This document shows, one piece after another, positions 45,301 through 56,000 of a stretch of DNA of 64,000 nucleotides. The notes under the pieces were generated by a model. That model had not been told where the DNA came from and searched no databases. It saw only the letters and a list, made by a program, of their open reading frames with translations. The DNA is from Isoperla grammatica. Lineage: Eukaryota; Arthropoda; Insecta; Plecoptera; Perlodidae. The stretch covers positions 9,134,545-9,198,544 of the forward strand of contig OX246745.1 in the NCBI GenBank assembly GCA_945910005.1. Reading direction: 5' to 3'. A program made the translations under genes and the position numbers. Every line of letters begins with the position of its first letter. Within the stretch, counting starts at the first letter, position 1.

Positions 45301-47216
45301 TTCTAGGCATTAGACAACTATAAAATAATTGCATTTATGTGTTAAGATTCTAAAAGAAATAATTTTTAATCACTAGGCCTACTGAAAATGTTCTAAAATT
45401 GCTTACATCACACCTGAGGGCAATCTACCAACTACAAAAAGTCCAGCTCTGGTGGCTGGGTCTCTGTTCCAGCCAGATCCCTTGCCTAGCCCACTCAACA
45501 AATTTGTCTCAAGTCTTGCCTGGGATTTTTATTTTCAAATAATGGTCAAAATAAATAATAGGCTAAATACATAAATTTAAAAATAAAATAAAGAAATATA
45601 AATTACAAGTAGGCCTACCTCAACTGCTTTACGCCTTAACACTATGAAGTTCTCTGCACGCATCATCATGAATCGCATGAACTTGTGGCAAAGGATGCGT
45701 TCAATTTCATCCGCTTGCTTGACGGCAATACTTATACGAACAGAGTTGATTGAAGTTTCAATCAAAACCTTTTCCTTCTCGTTACGGCTTATGGTGACCG
45801 GGGTTAGCAGTAACTCTTTACTTGTTCTGTAAAATAGAATTTCAACCCTAAGTTCTGCACAAACAGTTATTGTAAAGGGAATTTAATTTTTGGAAATTAT
45901 GGAAATGTGTTTCGAGAGTTCATAATCATGTAGGATCTTTATTTATCCTATACCTATACTTACCGAACTTCCACTTCTGGTTTGTTATGTCTCTCGACAA
46001 CTTGAGATGAAAAGTTATCGAGACAGATGGCAGCAGTTAGTGTGTGCCTGACGGCTGTCAAGTATGGTCGTAATGTTGAAGTCTGAAAGTAGCATGGACA
46101 ACACTCTAAAGATATGAACTGTACAGTTGATTTAAAAGTCATGTAGGCCCTACCATAGTTTACTTTAGTAATATACTGCAAAAAGTTAATAAAATGGCTG
46201 TTATGCCATACAGAGAAAATTTGATTTCCACCATTTGATTTGATTTTTGAAATCTACGTTTGACGATTGTTTGAGCTCGAATGCAATTATTAGCGAGAAG
46301 GCCTAGGCGGGTCTAATTAATTTCCTCAATTAAATTTTTGGTGACAACCTAGTGTTGTAGAAATATGCCCACATGATATCTTAGTGCACAGAGAGACAGT
46401 CATTGTGGTAATGACGACGTGCAAGTGGATGTTTGTGGTTCGCACGTCTCAAATCATCCGAGCACAACCCCCGACAGGGTAAAATCGTCCGGTCTACAAT
46501 GTGTCAAGATAACTTTGATTTTGATTCTTTATTCACTGCACCGATACATAGTATGGGTATACTCCACTTGAGAAAGAGTGAATAGTCTTAAAATTAATAG
46601 ATAATACATTGATCGCAACATAACCTCAAAGTAGCCTATAGTTGACTTGTAATTTGACAGTTTTATTTTGCCTTTTCACGTACATTAAAGGCATTTGTAA
46701 CAAACACATTAGCTCCACAGCAACACTTCCTGGACGATTTCTACTGTAAGTGTGTATAGGCCTAGGCCTAGGTCCAATAAAATATTTTCGAGTAAATTGT
46801 ATGGATAAACACCAAAAAGTCAATTTACATGTGTATGAACAACATACAGAATTACGTGAACTGTATAGCCCAACTCAGTATAAATTGCTGTGATAAACAC
46901 AGAATGTTCGATAGTCTAGGGGCCTAGGCCTAGGTCTAGACCGACAGTACATAGGCCTAGGCTTAGGTAGGGCCGAGCCTTCTAGCCCCTAGGCCTAATG
47001 ATTGTAAGGTTGTTTCAACCCTAGGGATTAGACGTAAGGCTACGTGTCTGAGAACGCCGAAGCCTCAGTAAGATTGACGATACGCTGACAAGGATTTCTG
47101 AGAGTAAAAACCAAGATGAAGATCAGATTTAGGGCTTCTAAGCCCCTAGACCTAACCTACCTAGGGGCCTAGGCCTAGGCCAAACTCCCCACTCGATGCT
47201 ACTTCCAACTTACCAT
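41965..47216 (-). CDS. Arpc4: actin-related protein 2/3 complex subunit 4 (168 aa)
   Basis: Coding exons read from high to low: 47216-47214 (ATG only), 46082-45964, 45826-45619, 44085-43915 and 41970-41965 (TTT TAG). Every border is GT-AG and the phases fit. The product begins [12 protein letters not shown] and contains ENFSSQ-like [44 protein letters not shown] and [23 protein letters not shown]. It has exactly the 168 residues of the human protein and is nearly identical in the core. ARPC4 forms the structural heart of the seven-subunit Arp2/3 complex, which nucleates branched actin filaments in the cytoplasm. The last exon contributes only Phe-stop; its acceptor (GTTGTTCTTTGTTTCAG) is strong and the family ends in Phe, so I accept it. 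The 5' UTR faces the SLC41 promoter. Confidence 0.97.
42060..42589. mobile_element. hAT-like MITE, TSD ACAATAGT, in Arpc4 intron 4
   Basis: Ends TAGAGTGACCAGACATCCCG and the complement of TAGGGTGACCATAACTCC, flanked by perfect ACAATAGT (42052-42059 and 42590-42597). It contains an ATT microsatellite. It ends about 90 bases from the acceptor of Arpc4's last coding exon. Confidence 0.9.
44321..44768. mobile_element. TA-flanked MITE in Arpc4 intron 3
   Basis: TAGGGAATGCTCAAATGATTTTTTT at the left and AAAAAAATCGTATGAGCATTCCCTA at the right are inverted. Read as TA target duplications around GGGAATGCTCA termini, this fits Tc1/mariner-type insertion (inference). The interior is GC-richer with CACGTGCATC and GGCGGAGTGCG. 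Confidence 0.7.
46745..47200. repeat. TAGGCCTA palindrome cluster in Arpc4 intron 1
   Basis: CCTAGGCCTAGG-like palindromes occur at about 46759, 46920, 46950 and 47165. They are of the same kind as at 110-550. Confidence 0.6.
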
Positions 47217-47452
47217 TGTTTTAAATTGCAATGAGAAAGTTTATAAAGGCTGTTTCAAATGAAGTAATAAGTCTAGGTCTCGTACACAAACAGTTTTATG
47301 CTTTAAAATAATGAAGACAACAAAATCACAATCAAAACACGTTTTTGACAGATCAAACTCAAAGCAAAATGGTACAAGTCACAGCTGACAAATCCTCACC
47401 ACAGCCCTCTGGCATCTAGATAATGAACAAAGCAGCTCAGGAGGTAGCCGCG

Positions 47453-47460
47453 TGACGTCA
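47453..47460. promoter_or_regulatory. CRE palindrome in the Arpc4 / SLC41 divergent promoter
   Basis: TGACGTCA, the full cAMP-response element bound by CREB/ATF, lies about 240 bp upstream of the Arpc4 start and upstream of the SLC41 5' exon. GC-richer sequence surrounds it (GGTAGCCGCGTGACGTCATGAGCGG). Use as a shared promoter is inferred. Confidence 0.5.
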
Positions 47461-48099
47461 TGAGCGGTAACACTCCTTATATCGTTCGAGATTGACGACC
47501 TGGGACCACAGCTGCTAGTTACCTTGGAGTTTGTTGTGATTAGGCCTAGTAGGCGAGGCCGCAGCTGAGCAGCCGCAGTGTAGTAGGCCTATCTCAACTG
47601 TCATGCGTGTCAGTCAGTCACCAAGCAAGTGATCTAGGATCAAGCATACGTAGTGAAATTTGCTGAGCTAACAAGTAATTGTTTTTATTTATTGAAGTTG
47701 ACTTAGTACTGGCCTCATTTCACATTGGACATATATAGGGGCGTAGCTCTTGACAAAAGCATAAACGTATCAAGTACGGGCTAAGCTGGTTAACGCTTTT
47801 TATTGCTTAACCTAGCGTAGGCCTAGCCTAAGTTCGGTTAGGTCAACGGGTTTGGAGATAGGGGCTAGCAGATTCGAAATAAAGTCCTTGGTTGGGAGTA
47901 GTTTAGTCTTAGGTGACGACAATATCGAGCTTTGTTGGTGATGGTTTGCACATTGTGTCCTACTGGGAGTGGGACGTCACCAGACCTGTGAGGTTAGGAT
48001 CCTAGGCCTAGCTTATGTTGCGATTAGGGCTAGCCACACCGCCCAGTTCATTCACGTAGAATAAAAGATATTACCTGTGTTATAGGTTCCTAGTAACAA

Positions 48100-48218
48100 C
48101 TAGGGGCGTCGGCTGAGACACAGAAACAACTGGATCAAGTGTTGTGAACTGACGAACGTGTCCAGAGAATCATTTCCCCCGGTGGTATTTCATCTTTAGG
48201 AATAGAATCATCAGTATG
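48100..48218 (+). other. probable non-coding first exon of the SLC41 gene
   Basis: The sequence ends TCATCAGTATG|GTAAGTATGG, a perfect donor at 48218/48219. The SLC41 coding exon begins at 53032 after TGTCTCTGTTCGTAG with 25 untranslated bases, so an upstream exon is required. The 5' boundary is unknown; transcription probably starts between 47470 and 48100. The only ATG in the shown part is the last codon of the exon. Confidence 0.45.
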
Positions 48219-48759
48219 GTAAGTATGGCAAGGCGTGATTCAATATCTTCTTCTTGAATCTTCCTACTTCTGCCATGAGTACTCTTCGTCCTTCTTTCAG
48301 CAAACCATTGGCAGATTGAATCGATGTAAGGATTAGTAAGTGGGGCATAACACGTCCACCTTAAAATAAAATACTTACCCTAAGATCTACATTTTAATTC
48401 ACGAGTCAGTTAAAACATAAAATACTGTAATACAATGAGAATCAGTGTGCTCACACTGTCATTAGGTAAAACTACACAAAAAATCAGGTTTGTAAGACAT
48501 ACCCTTAGATACCTCTAGTCATTAGATAAACCACATTGGGGCCTAATACCTACATAATTCTATGAATAGAAAAGGTCACAAAGCATCCTCAACATCCCCC
48601 TCTTCGAGCTTACATTCAAAACTTGACAAAGAATGCTGCAAAGAAAAATAGTGATTTTCAGGTTTGAATTGAATATCAAATACTGTAGTTCATTATTAAA
48701 GATTCAAATAAAAATATCGTAAAGTGAATTTGTGTAAGTTTGCCTAACGGCTGGGTTTG

Positions 48760-49052
48760 AGCTTGGGGGGAAGGATAGGAAGAAACCAACAGCTTACCTT
48801 GTAGTAGTTGCAGCCTTCGGAGTCGATAGAAACACAAAAAAGATATATACAAAACGTCGAGACAGTTTCGGCCTGACGTGGCCTTGATCACCCGACGAAG
48901 TCTTTCCTCCACCTTCGTCGGGTGATCAAGGCCACGTCAGGCCGAAACGTCTCGACGTTTTGTATATATCTTTTTTGTGTTTCTATCGACTCCAAAGGCC
49001 GCAACTATACAAGGTAAGCTGTTGGTTCCTTCCTATCCTTCCCCCCAAGCTC
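48760..49052. repeat. near-perfect inverted repeat, 140-bp arms, 12-base loop
   Basis: Left arm 48760-48900 and right arm 48913-49052 are complementary with only a few mismatches. Examples: GAGCTTGGGGGGAAGGATAGG / CCTATCCTTCCCCCCAAGCTC; CTTGATCACCCGACGAAG / CTTCGTCGGGTGATCAAG. CAAATAAAAATATCG lies just outside both ends in direct orientation (48705 and 49053). It is in the SLC41 5' intron, so the transcript would contain a long stable hairpin. Confidence 0.92.
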
Positions 49053-49457
49053 AAATAAAAATATCGAATAGACCTACGGTCCTACCTACTGAATGAATAG
49101 TGAAACAAATTGTAATGTCGGCTATACTACGAACGAATACCAGCAGGACATCACGATCACCTCGGACCTTCGATGCAGCATCAAGGATAGAGATTAGACT
49201 TGCACACGCTACCGTGAAAGTCTTTAGAGACAAAAACAATGACTAGTTTGATGTTTTAGAGCCGGCTACATAAAAAGAATTTTGGTTAGCCTTGCTAGCT
49301 CTGTCAGTGTAGGATTACTAGTTTAGTACCACTAACTCATACAGAATATTTGCTTGAAGAAATAATTAAGGGAGCGATCAGTGAGCTGCAATTAATTACT
49401 GGCAAATTCCATGTAAGTCAAGCTTAAACAAAGTTTTTATTTTCGGTTACAAATTAC

Positions 49458-49877
49458 TAGGTAGGGCTGGGAGAAAACGTTTATTTTTCCGAATTGTTCG
49501 CGTTTAAACGTAGCACCCCTCCTGTTCACAAAATGATAGGCTTAACAAACAAAAATTAGTTGTAACATTCACGAAGGAAAATTTCAAGAAAAGAACACAG
49601 TTGATTTATTATATTCATTGTTGATTATACCTCCAACTTTTTGTGTCCAACTGTAGCCTACACAGTTATTTTGTTATTTTGACCCCACACACTAAGCTAT
49701 GCCTCATTGCTCATCGCCCGGTCCCCGAACTCGCCCCATCAGAAGAATCTTGAATTTGAAAAATCTGCGAGTTCGGTTTTTGGATGGGGGTGGTGGAGGA
49801 GCCCCGGGGATCACAGTTAAACGTGTATGAATATTTGTACACGTATATTTTCGACGGGCTTTTACACGACAGCCCTA
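49458..49877. mobile_element. hAT-like element, TSD CAAATTAC/CAAATTAG
   Basis: Ends TAGGTAGGGCTGGGAG and the complement of TAGGGCTGTCGTGTAA. Flanks are CAAATTAC (49450-49457) and CAAATTAG (49878-49885), 7 of 8 identical. The TAGGGCTG end is shared with 56889-57332. Confidence 0.7.
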
Positions 49878-51584
49878 CAAATTAGTAAAAATTACTCCTC
49901 GTAGGTTGCTAACTTTATTAACGTATTGAGTAATAATATAATATTGTGTTTATTAAATATAACCTTCTTTAAAATATTACTATATTACAATATCATCTAT
50001 CAATTTTCGGTATGTCAGTCTTGTAGTTCTTGTGTAAGTTCTTGTAGTATGAATTAATTAAGCAGTGAGCCAGTGACTTACCTAAGACTAAGATTAGTGT
50101 AATTTCCCATCGGTAGGCCTAAGTGCATACTTGTGGAACATATAAAAATCAATTCCAGACCACATAACATTGAATATCATATATGTATTTAGACTTCAAT
50201 AATTGACTGTATATATCTTAACTTTGATGAAAATGTGTAAGTTGTCACATTAAACTTCCTGGATCATTTAAGTACTTTTACCATTCATGAAGAAATGTAC
50301 AAACTGTTCACTGTCAGTAACCTTACAATTTATTGTGTCTTTATTGGCTCTCTGCCAACAAGCAGAACCAGGCCTTTATTGTAAATCTGCCTCTTTACAT
50401 TCTGGGATTAGAGCCAAGTTGTTGGCAGGAGCTAAAAATACCAGCAGTTTCTTTTATCTGGGCTTGAACATTGTAGTATACAGGTGAATGTCAGGCTGGA
50501 GCAGATAGCATTGGACTTAAGGTGAATTTTTATTTTACTAACTTGTAATTAGCATAGTCAAAGTGGTTATTAGGCTTATTTTTAACAATACTGTGTATCT
50601 TTCTTTATAGTAGTTTCATACGTAATGTTGAAGTTTGTGTGCACGTTTGATTTTCTTCCAGCATGGGAGCTCTTTCCACCATAGTGGATGGATTGGATAA
50701 TATGTATTGTGTTTCTAATTTAAGGAAGAGGGGTTGGAGAGACCCCTTGTGTGTATATGTATATGCAATTCACTCATTTAGCCTTATAAATAAATTTGAT
50801 TAGACCTGTAAATTAAATATGTAGGCCTAAATCATATCTAGGTAGTTTGAATAAGTGAAAACTGAAAATGCTTTTTAGAGGTTGGTTGAAAATTTTGGCG
50901 ATTACTCCGATTCTCCAGACAGAGGAATGACATAGTTTCAGTCTTCAATAGACAATATTGTTATGTTTGTATGAATATATCTACAATTATAAATCTAATC
51001 TCTGCAACTCACGGTTTCAGTGGGACAAATTGTTGTTTTACATTTTGAGCACAATTACATTAATTTGGTATCTAGAAGTGGGCTAACTTTAGAACTGTGA
51101 TTGTAACTTATTAAATGACATACAGTTGGTCCTTTTAAGTCTCGGCATTGGGTTTTAAGTTTTAACTACTTCAAACCCAATGGCCCCAGGGTCTCAGAAA
51201 TGATTCAATTGTAGGTCTCTACTTGCAACTCAACCTGTTTGCACTTGTCATTAGATCCAAGCAAACACATTTGATATCTTCTCTTTGCAGTGACTTATTT
51301 ATTTTTACTTGACAAATATCAGGTGATACTAAGTAGACCACTCTTTTACATTGTCTGGTTAGTCCTCTTAATTAAAAGTTTACAAATTCGGCATAAATGA
51401 TCAATTGATCATGTTCATGTCACATGTAAGGCATTGAAACTTGTGTTTGTCTATTACGTGTGCAGTTGTTGAGCAAAGCAATTAGTTAGACCTTGAATTC
51501 AGGTGGGCCCAAACAAAGTTAATACACTAGTGTCACCTAGTTGCTGAACAAGTGGGTCATAATGCAGTGAGTTAGTCTTTGTAT

Positions 51585-52075
51585 TAGGCTTGCCATACAT
51601 CCCGCTTTCGGCGGGACAGTCCCGATATTCAAGTTGCCAATACACCAAGCGAGACACAATTGTCTCGCTTAGTAAAAAGTATTACGATGTCTAATGTACA
51701 ATATCAGATACAGCTGCAGTCCAGAACGTGCTTAAGTATAACAAACTGTTTTTGAATTATTATCTTGTATAATCCCTTATTTAGGCTATTTCTAGCTTCC
51801 CAAACCCCAAAACTTATTAGTAAATAATTTTAGTCAGTGTTCCAAGTATTTTTGGTGGGTTTTTTATTTTTGCACTACAAAAACGACAGTATTTTGTCAT
51901 TGCATTCAGTCCGGATTTTTTTTTCTGAAACGCTCAGAATGCTCTCTAAATGTCTGATTCTTTTTTAATTACATCTGCGGCGCTATTGTGGGGGGGCTCT
52001 GACCCCCAAATACCCTATCCTTTTTTCCTGGAAAGATGTGTCCTTCCAGCTTGAGTTTAAATTATGGTAACCCTA
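51585..52075. mobile_element. hAT-like MITE, TSD CTTTGTAT
   Basis: Ends TAGGCTTGCCATACATCCCG and the complement of TAGGGTTACCATAATT, flanked by perfect CTTTGTAT (51577-51584 and 52076-52083). It is related to the element at 42060-42589 (ATCCCG with sulphur-like 'GTCCCG' blocks). It is non-coding. Confidence 0.9.
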
Positions 52076-53056
52076 CTTTGTATACCTAATTCAAAGATCT
52101 TAAATTCTGGTGGGCCCAAACAAACTTTATAAACCTCCATCATAGTCATTTTGACAACGTGGCAACATTTGGGTCCAAAAGGCAACAGAGATTATTTATA
52201 GCCCCTTGTCCATTTGATTGTCACACTGAAAACATTCCCTGAATTGCAGTAGTGTACCTAGTGAACATATTTACTCCATCAAAGGCGACATGTAGCAGGT
52301 ATCACTTTCCAAAGGTTATATCTAGAAGTACATTGCAGTACAGACTACCAACTAAATTAAACTTCAAAGTGTCTAGTTGTTCAACGATTTATATCGTTTC
52401 TCAATATATTGCATAGTTCTATTTATTGACTTCCATTGTAAATCAGTTTTATAACTGAATAGAACAGACATTAAGTAAATAAATGGTCTCTGATAAAACT
52501 AGGTTTTATGTAAAAGGCAGGCTAATAAGAAAAATGCATGCATGTACGCAAGTGACAACTCATCTGCTCTTCTTAAGACTTGTCGTAGTGGTCCAACTTT
52601 GTACATGAGATGTGCGTTTAATCCCCAGTGAGGTCAGTGTTTTGTGTCACTCAACATTCACCAGTGAAATGTCTCTAAATCGTGAGTTGAGAACGTTTTG
52701 TTTTATTTATTTATTCCTCAAACATAGCTATTGGTGCCAGAAATATTGTAAAGCTTTTAAATTCTATGGTTTTTGGTCTAGACATAATGGCCTAATGGGC
52801 ATTGCTTTGAACTGTTCAATAAAATGGGGTCTGGTAATATACATACTAATATAATGTTTTCAGCACTACTTTTGGTTTTGCTTTTATTTTATGTTTTAGA
52901 CTCAAGTAAATTTTAATCCCAAATCCAGACAACTAACCTTTATCTATTGTATTTGCAGCCTTATAGCCAGTGATCCAGCTTTTCAAAGTTGATATCTAAA
53001 ACGTAACGGTTGTTTGTGTCTCTGTTCGTAGCGGAATAGTTTAAGACGCTGCCATC

Positions 53057-56000
53057 ATGCCTGGCAAGCAATCTGGTAGTCGGCGTCGACACCGGCCGAG
53101 AGTCCCACGAAACAAGAACCGAGTGATGGCGTCCAGTGACTCGGACACGGCAGAGGCCGACTTCGCCAACGATGCCGTAAACCAGGACGAAGTGCGTCTA
53201 CTCAATACGGCACCCCCAAAAGCTACTCCGAAACAGAAGCAACAAACGGTGGCTCCACCTCCGGAAGGAGCTGAAAATGTGTGGACGATATCTGTTCAAG
53301 TATTCATTCCATTCCTGGTCGCTGGTTTGGGTATGGTCGGTGCTGGACTCGTTTTAGACGTAGTACAGGTAAGATAAAGAACAGCTTACTTTTTACTTTT
53401 ACCATCCATAAAATCAAAATAAATAGAACATTAGATGAAATTTGCAATATAAATTTGAGTCATCACCTAAGTTACTAGATTTTAGGAGAATGTGTTAAGT
53501 AAAACATTAACTTTTATATTGGTAGGAGTAGGACTCCAGTCAATATTATTAACAATTTTTATATCCTTGTGTTCTAGCCTTGTGTTAGACTAAACCTAGT
53601 TTCCTCTCAGCCTTCTAAGAATTTAATTTGTATTAGTTTCCAAAATGAAGACTAACATATTCTATGGAATGGTACCACAGAATGCTTTATGTTGTTTAAC
53701 ATATAATGACTTGAGCTTTTTTTTTACAGTGCTATATTATTTCCATAACTGAGCACTGAGCAGTTTCTTTTCCTGTGTTTTTACCTTTTAAGAAAATGTT
53801 TAATTTTTGTTGTAGGCTGTTTAGTCATTTAGATCAGGCTATGAATATTCAGTATTTATTTTTTAGGCAAAATGTCATTCACCTGCATGAAAAAAAACAG
53901 TTTGTTGTTTTTTAAATACCACTGTTTATAATTATTATTTCCAGTACTGGTAGGCATAAGAAATGTTGTCATTAAAGTTGTTTGTCTACTAAAATATAAC
54001 ACAAGTCAATGTTATTTAAACTTTGTCCTTCACTTTCAAATGTTATTTATCTAGGTGCAAGGAAAGTTTATTGACCCATAATATGCTATGTTATGCTATT
54101 GTAAGGTATGTTAGCATTCTGAAAAGCACACATCAAAACTTTTAAACAGGCACGTCCTGTCCACAAATATGACTCTTGAGTTTTAAACAATCTTTAAACT
54201 TTCAAGATTGTTGGCTCTGGAGAATCAATAAACATGTTACGTTAATGCACAACATGCAGACAAATGTAGAAACTGTCTCTGAAATCACTAGGTACATGAT
54301 CAGTTCGAAACTTACGATCTAATCGGACTTATCACGACGATGTTATTGTATCAACAGCACTGGCCGGTTTTCCGAGTGGTTTCCGAAGTGTTCATCCTAG
54401 TTCCCGCGCTCCTCGGCCTCAAAGGCAACCTGGAGATGACGTTAGCCTCTCGTCTCTCTACGCAAGCGAACCTCGGTTACATGGACACGCCGAAGCAACA
54501 GTGGAGTCTCGTCCTGGGTAACCTGGCGTTGATACAGTGCCAGGCGATAGTGGTTGGGTTTCTAGCGGCGTTGGCGGCCGTGGTCATGGGTTGGGTGCCT
54601 CAGGGAGTGTTCAACATTGACCACGGACTGCTCTTGTGTGCCAGCAGCTTGGTCACCGCGTGTCTGGCCAGCTTTGTTCTTGGTAGGTAATGCCTGGAGC
54701 TAAGTTTTTAGCATTAATTTTCTCTAAATTTACCATGTAATTTTTTTTTTATTTAAAAAAAAGTTATTTGAACTTAATCATTTTTCAGCATCTATATTTT
54801 CTTTTCATCAAAACTTTGAATGTGAGGGGTTCCTAGCACTTCTAATGAAAAAATATTTGCAGATATTTAAAAATCAATTCAATTGTAACTACTTAAAGGG
54901 TTAGAATGCAATTCTTAACTAAATCTGAATAGAAATGGAAACACTTTAGATTTGTAAAATTAGCATCGATTTATCATCTAATACCTAAAACGCAAGAAAA
55001 CGTATCTTTAGTAAAGTGAGAAGCTACATCACTATTTCACTAGGTAGGCAATACGGAGTTCTGATCTGAGTATTTTTCAGGTCTTGTCATGGTGGCGGTG
55101 ATCGTGTGTTCACGGCACTTCAATATTAACCCCGACAATGTGGCAACGCCTATAGCTGCAAGTCTCGGGGACCTCATAACACTTGCTTTACTAGCGTGGA
55201 TCTCATCACTACTTTATGATGCCATAGGTACGCATACTGATTAATACTGAATCTCAGTTTGTATTTATACATAGGGTTCTCCGGGGTAATTATGGGACAG
55301 TGAAAACTGAGGGCTAAAACAGGATACTTGAAATTTACTCTAATGAATACATATTTTTTTAATTTTATAAATGTTTAGGTATCTCAGAATATCAATTTGT
55401 AAAATGAAAACAACCCTCAAAAATATAAACCAACAACAAGATAGATATAGTGCAGAGTGCTATCCTGATTTAGCCCCTAATGTCTTCCGTTTTAGCCTCA
55501 TTGGCCTATATATAAAATGGGACAAAATAAATATCATATTTTATCCGAATAAATAATTTTGTTTAGATAACTACTGTTGATTTGGTAAGGTCAATCCAAA
55601 ATACATCGTGTGTAAAACAAAACACCCTTAATATATGCTAAAACCAACTTTTTAAATGCAAAGTGTTGAATATTGTCCTGTTTTACAGGAAGTCAACCAT
55701 GGCTTGCACCTACCATTATCGTTTGCTGTTTGTTGCTTACACCGGTCTTTGGGTGGGTCGCCTCCAGAAACAAATACACTAAGGAAGTCTTACACTCAGG
55801 ATGGACGCCTGTGATCTCTGCTATGGTCATTAGCAGGTTAGTTTTAATCTTGGTACATTTCTCTTTTAGGAGACGTGGATGATAGCATAACATTCTAGCT
55901 GCGGCTTTGTATCATATATGGACCCATGTTGAGACTTGACAGCTAGAGTGCAGATCTTTAAGTCCATGGTTTGACATAGTTGAAGCTGTTATGTGACCAC

